Assembly (NCBI GenBank): GCA_965656715.1
Contig: CBFHLR010000011.1
Location: 1 to 64,000 of the forward strand
From: Coraliomargarita sp965656715
Lineage (GTDB): Bacteria > Verrucomicrobiota > Verrucomicrobiia > Opitutales > Coraliomargaritaceae
DNA: 64,000 nucleotides
Direction of reading: 5' to 3'
Shown here in pieces: positions 20,671 to 33,069 of this stretch (position 1 is its first letter; the number at the start of each line of letters is the position of its first letter). The notes under the pieces are model-generated. The model did no database searches. It was not told the DNA's origin and saw only the letters and a program-made list of their open reading frames with translations. A program made the translations under genes and the position numbers.

Positions 20671-20735
20671 TGTAGCACAGGCGTCTCGCCTGTGTATCTT
20701 CACTTGGGATGAACAGGCAAGATGCCTGTTCTACA
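20671..20735. repeat. REP/BIME-like inverted pair (family CAGGC, copy F)
   Basis: Left: TGTAG followed by a perfect hairpin CACAGGCG-TCT-CGCCTGTG. Right, on the minus strand: TGTAG followed by GAACAGGC-ATCTT-GCCTGTTC-type hairpin. The two units are inverted copies of each other, each led by GTAG. Confidence 0.9.
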
Positions 20736-20743
20736 TTGCGCAC

Positions 20744-20774
20744 AAAAAAGCTCCGGTCGTTCAACCGGAGCTTA
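20744..20774 (-). terminator. Terminator of the YfgM-like gene
   Basis: AGCTCCGGT (20749-20757) pairs with ACCGGAGCT (20764-20772), with a run of six A on the left that becomes U on the minus-strand transcript. Confidence 0.88.
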
Positions 20775-20795
20775 GAAAGTTCAATTTGCTCGGAC

Positions 20796-21482
<687 letters not shown>

Positions 21483-21522
21483 GACAAAATTGGTAAATTA
21501 AAGAGGGGAAAGTGGTAGGTTC

Positions 21523-22374
21523 TTAGTCAAAGACAACGGTTTTATTGTTGTAGACCAAAATGCGATTATCGAGGTGCAGGCGGATCGCTTGAGCAAAAAC
21601 GGACTTTTCGAGGTCCTTACCCTTACGCACGAGATCGGCCACCGCATTACGGTGATTGATTCGAGTGACGTCCTGATGGATGATTGGCCCTTCGTCGAGA
21701 TCGGCAGTTGCGTAGTGCGCAGTGGCACCTATCAGCTTCACTCCGCGCGTATGTGCCTGATGATACGGCTTGCCACCCGCGAAGGCGGGTAGGAACGAGT
21801 GGTGAATATTGATCACCGGGCAGCCGACCTGCTCAAGGAATCTATTCGAAAGCACCTGCATGTAGCGCGCCATCACCACCAGCTCGCAGCCGTGTTGCTG
21901 CACGATTTCGATTTGCTTCGCTTCGGCCTCTGGCTTGGTCTCCTTGGTGACCGGCACGTGATAGAAGGGGAGGTCGTAGCGTTCCGCTTCAGTGCGCAGT
22001 GCTTCGTGGTTGGATACGATACAGGCCAATTCGCCTGCCATCTCACCAGCACGGAAGCGCAAAATGGTGTCGTGGAAGCAGTGGTCGATCTTGGAGACGA
22101 ATAGCGCGACCTTACGCTTCTCGGTGGAGAGTGCTACGGAGACCTCCATACCAAGCTCCTCGGAGGCGAATTTCTTAAATGACACCGCTTCCTCTTCGAT
22201 TTGGCCGGACGGTGCCCACTCCACACGTTGGAAGAAGATATTCGCTTCCTGATCCTTATGCTGGTCCGCGTGGTGAATGTTACTGCCACGGAGGAAGATC
22301 CAACTGGACACACGGGAAACCAGTCCCGGTTGGTCGGGGCCAGAAAGGAGGGCAATGATGGTCTGCGGTTTCAT
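21523..22374 (-). CDS. purU: Formyltetrahydrofolate deformylase
   Basis: The 283-residue enzyme hydrolyses 10-formyl-THF to formate and THF, balancing one-carbon pools. An N-terminal ACT domain (ALLSGPDQPGLVSRVSSWIF, residues 8-27) is followed by the formyltransferase fold with NIHHSFLPAF, TRGVKLIGATAHY and LDEGPIIHQDVTR, including the catalytic N/H/D set of the PurN/PurU group. The start codon at 22374 directly follows an array of degenerate heptamers (22380-22409). Confidence 0.95.
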   Translation of the reverse strand: MKPQTIIALLSGPDQPGLVSRVSSWIFLRGSNIHHADQHKDQEANIFFQRVEWAPSGQIEEEAVSFKKFASEELGMEVSVALSTEKRKVALFVSKIDHCFHDTILRFRAGEMAGELACIVSNHEALRTEAERYDLPFYHVPVTKETKPEAEAKQIEIVQQHGCELVVMARYMQVLSNRFLEQVGCPVINIHHSFLPAFAGGKPYHQAHTRGVKLIGATAHYATADLDEGPIIHQDVTRINHRNAVADLVRKGKDLEKSVFAQAIRLHLDNRILVYNNKTVVFD

Positions 22375-22379
22375 CAGAA

Positions 22380-22409
22380 GGGTGAAAGGTGAAGAGTGAA
22401 ACGTGAAAC
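22380..22409. repeat. Heptamer array, left flank of the four-helix-bundle gene
   Basis: Plus-strand units GTGAAAG, GTGAAGA, GTGAAAC, GTGAAAC; read on the minus strand it is GCTAG followed by (TTTCACG)(TTTCACT)(CTTCACC)(TTTCACC) and then the purU start. The octamer GCTAGTTT (minus strand, 22406-22413) contains the stop codon of the neighbouring gene. Confidence 0.85.
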
Positions 22410-22774
22410 TAGCCGTTTGCCCGACACTTTTTCACGATGGTCGTGAGTATTGCAACGAGTTCGTTAGCTTCTTGAATGAGTGGTTCGAGCTTTGATTCCC
22501 CAATAATGTCAGTTGCTACAAGCAAGCGTAGCCAATAATGCGATTCTCGGGCTTCTTTACAGGCGATATAGGTTTTTGCTGTATAATCCGCCTTACTCTG
22601 ACTCCCCTGAGCTTCTTCAAGATTGGCACCGATAGAGGTTCCTGATCTTAGTAATTGGTTCGAGAGCGTGCGAGATGTTCCAGATGTTTGTTCTAACTCA
22701 CGACACAATCGAACAATGCGAACAGAGAATTGAAAACTCCGTTTGCAGATGTCCTGTTGTGTTTCACTCTTCAC
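22409..22774 (-). CDS. Four-helix-bundle protein (S23 / bAvd-like family)
   Basis: The 121-residue, all-helical protein shows the family core LLRSGTSIGANLEEAQGSQS, then KADYTAKTYIACKEARESHYWLRLL. The family includes proteins encoded in 23S rRNA intervening sequences and the accessory Avd protein of diversity-generating retroelements, where it partners a reverse transcriptase; both bind nucleic acid. Here there is no rRNA and no reverse transcriptase nearby. The gene is an insert between carB and purU and is enclosed by inverted heptamer arrays: its GTG start and first codons lie in one array and its TAG stop in the border motif of the other. Function unknown; mobile or RNA-related roles are inference. 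Confidence 0.88.
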   Translation of the reverse strand: MKSETQQDICKRSFQFSVRIVRLCRELEQTSGTSRTLSNQLLRSGTSIGANLEEAQGSQSKADYTAKTYIACKEARESHYWLRLLVATDIIGESKLEPLIQEANELVAILTTIVKKCRANG

Positions 22775-22795
22775 TTTTCAGATTTCACTCCTCCA
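22761..22795. repeat. Heptamer array, right flank of the four-helix-bundle gene
   Basis: Plus-strand units GTTTCAC, TCTTCAC, TTTTCAG, ATTTCAC, TCCTCCA: the inverted counterpart of 22380-22409. It supplies the GTG start and the first codons of the four-helix-bundle gene and ends 4 nt before the carB stop codon. Confidence 0.85.
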
Positions 22796-22799
22796 AGCG

Positions 22800-26062
<3,263 letters not shown>

Positions 26063-26179
26063 GTCTGCCATGCAAGCACGAACGATCAAATGCGACACTC
26101 CGATGAAAAACATTTTTCGCATGGCAATTCGATGGCACCTGAGTAACGTTTTCTAATAACATACGTCAGGCATGTTTAC

Positions 26180-26223
26180 GTCAGATCGCTTCTGACTCCT
26201 GACTTCTGTCCTCTGAATTCTGA
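26180..26223. repeat. Degenerate TTCTGAC heptamer array before a start codon
   Basis: Consecutive heptamers CTTCTGA, CTCCTGA, CTTCTGT, CCTCTGA, ATTCTGA (26189-26223) end 3 nt before the ATG at 26227. An inverted GTCAGA (26180-26185) forms a hairpin with TCTGAC (26191-26196). It occupies the ribosome-binding region of the downstream gene. Confidence 0.8.
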
Positions 26224-26226
26224 AAA

Positions 26227-27828
26227 ATGAGCCGAAATAAGAAGCCTGCTGTAATTGTAGCCGTTGCGCTGTGTGCGCTGATGACACTGCCGATTCTGAT
26301 TATGATGATCTCTAGGACGGGAGGAGGAGGCTCTGGAGGCAGCAGTTCAAACGAGGCGCCTGAGGCCGTTGGCAGTGCTTCGGTGGCAAATTACGATCTC
26401 CGTCAACTCGCCGAGCGCGCCGAATCGCTGCTCAACAACGAACTCGCTGAGGCCGTGCGTAAGGGCGACGTCTCATTGGACTTCGTGATGCGCCTCAAGA
26501 AAGATTTCGACAAGGCCGAGAGTGCATTGGCCTCTGGAAAGGACGAAAAAGCCCAAGGGCTCTATGCTGGGGTGATTCAATCCGCCGAAACAGAGCTGTC
26601 TGCGCTCGCGCTGGCTGATAAGGCTCGTGCCCTCAAGGACAGCACCTATGTGACACTCCAACGGCTCGATTATTTGAAAGCAGTCTTTGAAAAGACCTAC
26701 GCCGAGGCCGTCAGCACTTATAACGAAGCACTCAATGCACTGAATGCCAGTCAGTATGAGGAGAGTGTGAAGGGCTTTGAGATGTCGGCTGCGATTTTGG
26801 GCGACCTCGAGGCGCGATCGGTGCAGCAAATCGGCAGTATGCTGGAGGCCGCCCAAGTTGCGCTCGATGCCTACGAGCTCGATGCCGCTCGGGCAAAATT
26901 CCAGAGTGTGCTCGATATCGACCCAAGCAATGCAGTGGCTCGCGCTGGACTGGAAACCGTGGAAGCCCTCGCTGAGATTGCCGACGAGGTGAAGTCGATT
27001 GAGAAGCTGGAAGCTGCGGGCGACTTTGAAAAGGCGCTCGCCCAGCTCGACACAGTTGCAGCGAAATACCCACACAACAGTTTCCTTCAGTCCAAACGTA
27101 AGGACCTAGAGCAGCAAATCATCGAGCGCGATTACGCTGAGCTGATCGCCAAGGCTGGAGTCGCCGAAGGGCAGGGCAACTACCCGGCAGCCATCGAAGC
27201 GCTCGAGGCTGCCCTTAAATTGAAGTCCGATCCCGAGCAACAGGCACGCCTCGAAGACCTTAAAGCAAAATATAAAGCGGCACGGCTGGAGTCGCTTCTC
27301 CAGCGTGGTTACGACGCCCTCAAAGCAGGACGTTACACCGAAGCGCGCGACATTTATAAAGAGGCGGTCGACCTCGCGCCCGAATCTCAAGAGGCGCGCA
27401 ACGGCTATCAAAAAGCATCCAGCCTGCATCTTGCCTCGATTCGCTATACACAGGGAATCGAAGACGCGGCCAAGTATATAAAGGAAGGGCGCTATCCAGT
27501 CGCGGCGAAATTCTTCAACTCGGCAATGAGTGCCAAGCCGAGCAATATCACGATGGTTCAGCAAAAGGAGGAGATCCGCATTCGGAATATTCTTCAGAAA
27601 CAGAGCCAAGAGGCCTCGATTTTGATCAAATCCGATAAAAAGACCTACGTCAGCATCATCGGCGTCTTTCCACCGGAAAAACTGAAAAGCAAGGAGCTAA
27701 AACTCTTTCCGGATGTCTATAAAGTAAGAGGCACTCGCAGTGGGTATCGATCCGTCGAAATCGAACTCCGGGTAGACGCCACCAAGCCCAACGAGACAAT
27801 CGAAGTCATTTGCACCGAAAAACAATGA
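26227..27828 (+). CDS. Membrane-anchored TPR protein
   Basis: The 533-residue protein has one N-terminal membrane helix (about residues 8-28), a Gly/Ser linker (GGGGSGGSSS), and then a long helical region with repeated tetratricopeptide-like units (for example YEESVKGFEMSAAILGDLE, YTEARDIYKEAVDLAPESQ). The last ~70 residues are beta-like, with SGYRSVEIELRVDATKP, reminiscent of a PEGA-type domain. It is probably a periplasmic scaffold. The next gene starts inside its stop codon (ATGA overlap). Specific function not recognised. Confidence 0.75.
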   Translation: MSRNKKPAVIVAVALCALMTLPILIMMISRTGGGGSGGSSSNEAPEAVGSASVANYDLRQLAERAESLLNNELAEAVRKGDVSLDFVMRLKKDFDKAESALASGKDEKAQGLYAGVIQSAETELSALALADKARALKDSTYVTLQRLDYLKAVFEKTYAEAVSTYNEALNALNASQYEESVKGFEMSAAILGDLEARSVQQIGSMLEAAQVALDAYELDAARAKFQSVLDIDPSNAVARAGLETVEALAEIADEVKSIEKLEAAGDFEKALAQLDTVAAKYPHNSFLQSKRKDLEQQIIERDYAELIAKAGVAEGQGNYPAAIEALEAALKLKSDPEQQARLEDLKAKYKAARLESLLQRGYDALKAGRYTEARDIYKEAVDLAPESQEARNGYQKASSLHLASIRYTQGIEDAAKYIKEGRYPVAAKFFNSAMSAKPSNITMVQQKEEIRIRNILQKQSQEASILIKSDKKTYVSIIGVFPPEKLKSKELKLFPDVYKVRGTRSGYRSVEIELRVDATKPNETIEVICTEKQ

Positions 27829-28583
27829 GGACGCCAATTGTAGGGGCGCGACTTGACGCGCCCGCCACCGATGAGTGGCGAGTCCAACGCGGGCGCGCCA
27901 AGGCACGCCCTTACGCTTTGTTGTTTTCTGCTTTAGCCGGTTTCACACTCTCACTCACCGCAGCCCCCGACCCGGACATCTTCGACGGACGCATTTCGCA
28001 ACAGCCGCCAGAATCGGAGGGTTCCGCAGCGAGCGGCGCTGAAGGCAGTCAAGGCAGTGAAGCCGCAGCAGGTGGCGGCAGTCAAGGAGGCGCTGAGCAA
28101 TCCGAGCGCGATCTGGAATCGGCCGGCTCGACCGGCAGTGGCGAAACCGTGCAATCCGGCACCTCCAAGTCTGGCTCCACGCCCTCGGGCTCATCCGGAG
28201 GAAGCGCGGGCAGCGGCAGCCAAGCGGGCAACCCGAGTGGTCAAGCGAGTGGGTCCGAATCAGCGAGTTCCAGCACGGGCGGCGGCGCAGGCAGTTCTGG
28301 GCAAACTGGTTCTGGACAAGAAGCCGGCGGTTCCGGCGGCGCAGGCGAGCCCACCACTGAACGCAGCTTTGAAGACTTTGGTTTTGGAGGCAGTGAAGCC
28401 ACCAATTCCACGGTCTCCGAAAACACCTCCAAGGCAGGCTCAGGTTCGCAATCCTCGGGCAGCAGCTCCTCCGGATCCACTCAAACCAGTGAAGGCACGG
28501 GTGGCACGGGCGGCAGTGGTTCGCAATCGAGCAGCGGTAGTGCCAGCGGCGACTACGGCTCAAACATCCCCAGCGGCATCTAA
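27825..28583 (+). CDS. Exported Gly/Ser-rich low-complexity protein with REP in signal peptide
   Basis: The start ATG overlaps the previous stop (ATGA). The first five codons (MRTPI) are followed by 25 codons that are exactly a REP-like element, and then by the hydrophobic signal core ALLFSALAGFTLSLTA with cleavage near AAPDPD. The mature ~200 residues are almost entirely Gly, Ser, Ala, Gln, Thr and Glu, so disordered, with a short island ERSFEDFGFGG. Without the insert the product would begin MRTPI-ALLFSALAG, a normal signal peptide. An alternative TTG start at 27918 avoids the repeat but lacks a basic n-region. Function unknown; partner genes on both sides suggest an envelope role. Confidence 0.65.
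   Translation: MRTPIVGARLDAPATDEWRVQRGRAKARPYALLFSALAGFTLSLTAAPDPDIFDGRISQQPPESEGSAASGAEGSQGSEAAAGGGSQGGAEQSERDLESAGSTGSGETVQSGTSKSGSTPSGSSGGSAGSGSQAGNPSGQASGSESASSSTGGGAGSSGQTGSGQEAGGSGGAGEPTTERSFEDFGFGGSEATNSTVSENTSKAGSGSQSSGSSSSGSTQTSEGTGGTGGSGSQSSSGSASGDYGSNIPSGI
27840..27914. repeat. REP/BIME-like inverted pair inside a coding region (copy D)
   Basis: Left arm GTAGGGGCGCGACTTGACGC; right arm, on the minus strand, GTAAGGGCGTGCCTTGGCGC. Each forms a hairpin with a GGGCGYG/CGCGCCC stem. The element is exactly 75 bp (25 codons) and without stop codons in the gene's frame. The right arm is nearly identical to the solo arm at 29253-29278. Confidence 0.9.
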
Positions 28584-28627
28584 ATCCAAGTCTTACTCTT
28601 AATCGTAATCCTAATCTTAATCTCTAG
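28584..28627. repeat. Degenerate TAATC hexamer array before a start codon
   Basis: CTTACT, CTTAATC, GTAATC, CTAATC, TTAATC, then TCTAGG, filling the gap between the Gly/Ser-rich gene and the next ATG (28632). CTAG stands at the border, as in other arrays of this window. Confidence 0.8.
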
Positions 28628-28631
28628 GTGC

Positions 28632-29126
28632 ATGCTCCGCTTCATGATAGTTCCGCTCTTCCTGCTTTCCTCATTCAGCATTCAAGCTCAGCTGCGCGTG
28701 ATTGAGGAAGAGGCGATTCCGTTTACTGGATTCCTGTCTAAAGCCAAATTCGATGAGCGCTATCCGGGCAAACAAGTGCCGGATGCCTCGCAACTCGATA
28801 CGGGCTGGTATGTTATCTATCAGCATGAATCGCTGAGTTATTACTTTGGTCCGATATTACTTGAATCCACGGGCGAGGACTACCTTGCACAACTTGAAGC
28901 AATCGTTGGCGACGCCGTGGCCCAGCGCCCCGACATCCAGAACTATCGTTTGGAATTGAGCTACGAACCCAGTGTGGCGAGTCAGTCCGGTAGCCAATCG
29001 AGCGAGGAGCCTAGTCAGCAGCCAATCGAGCAAGATCCGCAGCAGCAGACAGGTGCCGGATCGCCACCGCCGCCTCAACAGGAGTTTAGTTTGTTCGGAC
29101 TGATCAAGAAGATCTTCGGTTTATAA
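28632..29126 (+). CDS. Small exported hypothetical protein
   Basis: The 164-residue protein has a Sec signal peptide (MLRFMIVPLFLLSSFSIQAQ), a conserved-looking central part (GWYVIYQHESLSYYFGPILL), a Gln/Ser/Pro-rich low-complexity stretch and a hydrophobic amphipathic C-terminal tail (SLFGLIKKIFGL) that may touch a membrane. It is third in the 26.2-29.1 kb group and shares its orientation. No family recognised. Confidence 0.7.
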   Translation: MLRFMIVPLFLLSSFSIQAQLRVIEEEAIPFTGFLSKAKFDERYPGKQVPDASQLDTGWYVIYQHESLSYYFGPILLESTGEDYLAQLEAIVGDAVAQRPDIQNYRLELSYEPSVASQSGSQSSEEPSQQPIEQDPQQQTGAGSPPPPQQEFSLFGLIKKIFGL

Positions 29127-29143
29127 AGTGGTTTAAAGATCTG

Positions 29144-29177
29144 GCCCATGAATTGCACGAATCGCGTAAATCGCGGG
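29144..29177. repeat. Degenerate nonamer tract
   Basis: Units CCCATGAAT, TGCACGAAT, CGCGTAAAT, CGCGGG. The opening GCCCATGAATTGCACGAAT closely matches 30612-30630. Followed by an inverted repeat GTATCCA/TGGATAC (29185-29213). Confidence 0.5.
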
Positions 29178-29213
29178 CTCTTATGTATCCAGATTCTTGC
29201 TACAATTGGATAC

Positions 29214-29246
29214 AAAAAGCCGGAACCCTCAGAAGGATTCCGGCTG
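29214..29246 (-). terminator. Terminator of the PPi-phosphofructokinase gene
   Basis: AGCCGGAA...CC pairs with GG...TTCCGGCT; the A5 run at 29214-29218 gives the U run on the minus-strand transcript. Confidence 0.85.
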
Positions 29247-29252
29247 TGAAAT

Positions 29253-29278
29253 GTAGGGGCGTGCCTTGGCGCGCCCGC
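29253..29278 (+). repeat. Solo REP arm (copy E)
   Basis: GTAGGGGCGTGCCTTGGCGC followed by GCCCGC: one hairpin led by GTAG, differing at one position from the right arm of the element at 27840-27914. No partner arm is seen. It lies between the pfp stop and its terminator. Confidence 0.85.
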
Positions 29279-29289
29279 CGTATGGCCGC

Positions 29290-30528
<1,239 letters not shown>

Positions 30529-30611
30529 AATATATTTTAGCTTGGATTGAATGAAATTCAGAAGCCGTAGCTTTGTGGGGCTTTCAGACTGGCTTGCAAA
30601 CATGAAGTTGA

Positions 30612-30636
30612 GCCCACGAATTTCACGAATGGTCAC
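30612..30636. repeat. Degenerate CACGAA tract upstream of pfp
   Basis: GCCCACGAATTTCACGAATG followed by GTCACGAAG: three CACGAA-containing units of 9-10 nt. It resembles 29144-29177 on the other side of pfp, in the same orientation. Confidence 0.5.
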
Positions 30637-30728
30637 GAAGCAGAGTATAATCGGAGTTATTCGTATGGATTAGCGAAATTCTTCTGAGGGTCTTGCAGTT
30701 ATACAGATGTGCTGCCAAGTTGCGCGGT

Positions 30729-31727
30729 ATGATCGTTACGATGTTCAGCACCAAATCCTATGATGAGCGCTATTTTGCGGCTGCGAATGAAGCGGGCGCG
30801 CAGCATGATTTGATTTTTCAGGAGGCAAAACTGACCGCGCAATCGGCTCCACTTGCGATGGGCTCACGAGTCGTGTGTGCATTTGTGAACGACCACCTCG
30901 ACCGCGAGGTGCTGGAGCAGCTCAAGGCGGGTGGCACTGAATATATCGCGCTGCGCTGTGCGGGCTTCAACAATATTGACCTGCAAGCGGCTGCAGAACT
31001 GGGCCTCAAAGTGGTGCGTGTGCCAGCGTATTCGCCACATGCGGTGGCCGAACACACGCTCGCGCTCTTGCTGACTTTGAACCGTCGCATCCACCGCGCT
31101 TACAATCGTGTGCGGGAAGGGAACTTCGCACTGAATGGATTGGTGGGCTTTGATTTGCACGGGCTGACGGTGGGCATCATTGGCACGGGGAAGATCGGCA
31201 CGATGACTGCAGGACTGTTTAAAGGCTTCGGCTGTAAGCTTGTCTGCTACGATGTGTTTGAGAATCCGGAGATGAAGGCCTTGGGCACGACCTATATGTC
31301 GCTCGACGAACTCTTTGCGCAGTCGGATATCATCTCGCTCCACTGTCCGCTGCTAGAGGCGACGCATCATATGATCAATGCGGAGTCGATCGCGAAGATG
31401 AAGCCGGGCGTGACCTTGCTCAATACCAGCCGTGGCGCCTTAATCGATACTGCAGCGGTGATTGACGGTTTGAAGTCGGGCCACATCGGCAATCTCGCGA
31501 TCGATGTTTACGAGGAAGAAGACAATCTGTTCTTCGAAGACAAGTCGGGGCAGGTGATGCAGGACGACGTCTTTGCTCGTTTGCTGACCTTTCCGAATGT
31601 TTTGATTACGGGGCACCAAGCGTTCTTTACCGATACCGCGCTGTCGCAGATCGCGCAGGTTACATTGAAGAATATCAGTGACCTCGAGCAGGATGGTCGC
31701 AGCGAGAACGAGGTTGTGCTTACCTAA
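30729..31727 (+). CDS. D-2-hydroxyacid dehydrogenase (D-lactate dehydrogenase-like)
   Basis: The 332-residue NAD-dependent dehydrogenase has the Rossmann motif GIIGTGKIG, the substrate arginine in NTSRGALIDT, the Glu of DVYEEEDNLFFED and the catalytic His in ITGHQAFFT. The FFED insert and overall sequence resemble LdhA-type fermentative D-lactate dehydrogenase (pyruvate to D-lactate). The ATG at 30729 matches the family N-terminus (MFSTKSYDERYF). An MFS carrier gene follows after 3 nt and may be cotranscribed. Confidence 0.9.
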   Translation: MIVTMFSTKSYDERYFAAANEAGAQHDLIFQEAKLTAQSAPLAMGSRVVCAFVNDHLDREVLEQLKAGGTEYIALRCAGFNNIDLQAAAELGLKVVRVPAYSPHAVAEHTLALLLTLNRRIHRAYNRVREGNFALNGLVGFDLHGLTVGIIGTGKIGTMTAGLFKGFGCKLVCYDVFENPEMKALGTTYMSLDELFAQSDIISLHCPLLEATHHMINAESIAKMKPGVTLLNTSRGALIDTAAVIDGLKSGHIGNLAIDVYEEEDNLFFEDKSGQVMQDDVFARLLTFPNVLITGHQAFFTDTALSQIAQVTLKNISDLEQDGRSENEVVLT

Positions 31728-31730
31728 AGA

Positions 31731-33059
31731 ATGGCTGCAGATCTCGAGGCTATCGCGCAACGCAATGTGCGTGCGTTTACACTGTTCCGGATGTTCTTTT
31801 CGGCGCGGTTTTACTATCCGGTGTATGCCTTGCTCTTCTTGCACTACGGGTTATCGCTTGAGCAGTTCGGTATTCTTAATGCGATTTGGGCGGCGACGAT
31901 TGTGCTGACGGAAATACCGTCGGGTGCTTTGGCCGATACGGTTGGACGGCGTAATTTGTTGATTTTTACAGGTGTGTTGATGCTGCTCGAAATGGGCGTG
32001 CTGCTGATTGCGCCGATCGGTGGGGGGACTGCGCTGTTTGTGTTGTTTATGGTCAACCGTATTCTCAGTGGCTTGGCTGAAGCTGCGGCGAGTGGGGCAG
32101 ACGAGGCACTGGTCTATGATTCTTTGAAGGCGGCAGGGCAGGCGGATCGCTGGGGACATGTGCTTGAGCGTGTGCAGCGCGACACGTCGATGGCGTTCTT
32201 TTTTGCCATGACGATTGGTTCTGCGCTCTACGATCCGAATATGGTCAATGCGTTTTTCAGCTTTTTGGGATTTGAATGGCGTGTGGTGCAGCAAGATCTA
32301 ATTAAAGTGCCGCTTGCGCTGACTTTCTGCTCCGGGATTGTCGTGTTAACGATGGCCCTACGAATGAAGGAGTGTGTTCGGAATCAGCATGACTCTGTTG
32401 GCGAAACTTTGCGCCAGAGCTGGCAACAAACACTTGCAGCAAGCAAATGGATCTGGGCGGCTGCCTTACCCTTCGGTATCTTGTTGGCAGTGATGTCGCT
32501 TGATAGCGTGATTCGCCAGTTCCTTACACTTGCGAGTGAGTATTGGAATGTCATCGACTTGCCCATCGCAACCTATGGGCTGATTGGGTCAGGGATGGCG
32601 GTTGTTGGCATGATCGTGCCGCGCTTTGCTCGTATTCTTTCCGAAAAGCAAAGCCCCGTGCGTAATTATTTATTCACTGTGGGAATGGTCTTTATCGGTT
32701 TGCTCGGGCTGGGCTTTGCGATTCCATATTGGGGGATTGTTCCTGCGGTGCTGCTTTATGCAGCCATGCACTTTATGGGCTTCTTCGTGAGCCGTTATTT
32801 GAATGAAGCCGCTCCTTCGGAACAACGTGCGACAGTGCTTAGCTTTAAGGGTCTGACTTCTAACTTCGCCTATGGAGCGGTATCGCTGATGTATTCTGGA
32901 TTGATCGTTGCGATTAAAGCAGGAGATGCTGATGCAACGATGGTGGAGGCAGACTATCAGAAGTCTGTATTCATCGATTCACTACAAGTCTTTCCGTGGT
33001 ATTTTCTGGCGACCGTGGCTTTGGTGTTTGTGGTGCACCGTCTGAAGTTTGGAAAGTGA
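31731..33059 (+). CDS. Major facilitator superfamily transporter
   Basis: A 442-residue carrier with about twelve hydrophobic segments. Signature positions are LTEIPSGALADTVGRRN between helices 2 and 3 (the MFS G-x-x-x-D-x-x-G-R-R loop). The N-terminal resemblance is to the small group of MFS proteins annotated only as such. Substrate unknown. The 3-nt gap after the dehydrogenase gene makes organic-acid export a possible but unproven link. Confidence 0.85.
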   Translation: MAADLEAIAQRNVRAFTLFRMFFSARFYYPVYALLFLHYGLSLEQFGILNAIWAATIVLTEIPSGALADTVGRRNLLIFTGVLMLLEMGVLLIAPIGGGTALFVLFMVNRILSGLAEAAASGADEALVYDSLKAAGQADRWGHVLERVQRDTSMAFFFAMTIGSALYDPNMVNAFFSFLGFEWRVVQQDLIKVPLALTFCSGIVVLTMALRMKECVRNQHDSVGETLRQSWQQTLAASKWIWAAALPFGILLAVMSLDSVIRQFLTLASEYWNVIDLPIATYGLIGSGMAVVGMIVPRFARILSEKQSPVRNYLFTVGMVFIGLLGLGFAIPYWGIVPAVLLYAAMHFMGFFVSRYLNEAAPSEQRATVLSFKGLTSNFAYGAVSLMYSGLIVAIKAGDADATMVEADYQKSVFIDSLQVFPWYFLATVALVFVVHRLKFGK

Positions 33060-33069
33060 GTCGTTGAGG

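Noticed and set aside
22380..22795. CRISPR array or diversity-generating retroelement at the repeat-flanked gene
   Set aside because: Units are only 7 nt without spacers, and neither a reverse transcriptase nor a template/variable repeat pair is present in the window.
28057..28602. Other long frames through the Gly/Ser-rich gene
   Set aside because: Low-complexity GC-rich DNA leaves several frames open. Only the frame with signal peptide and ATGA coupling is credible.
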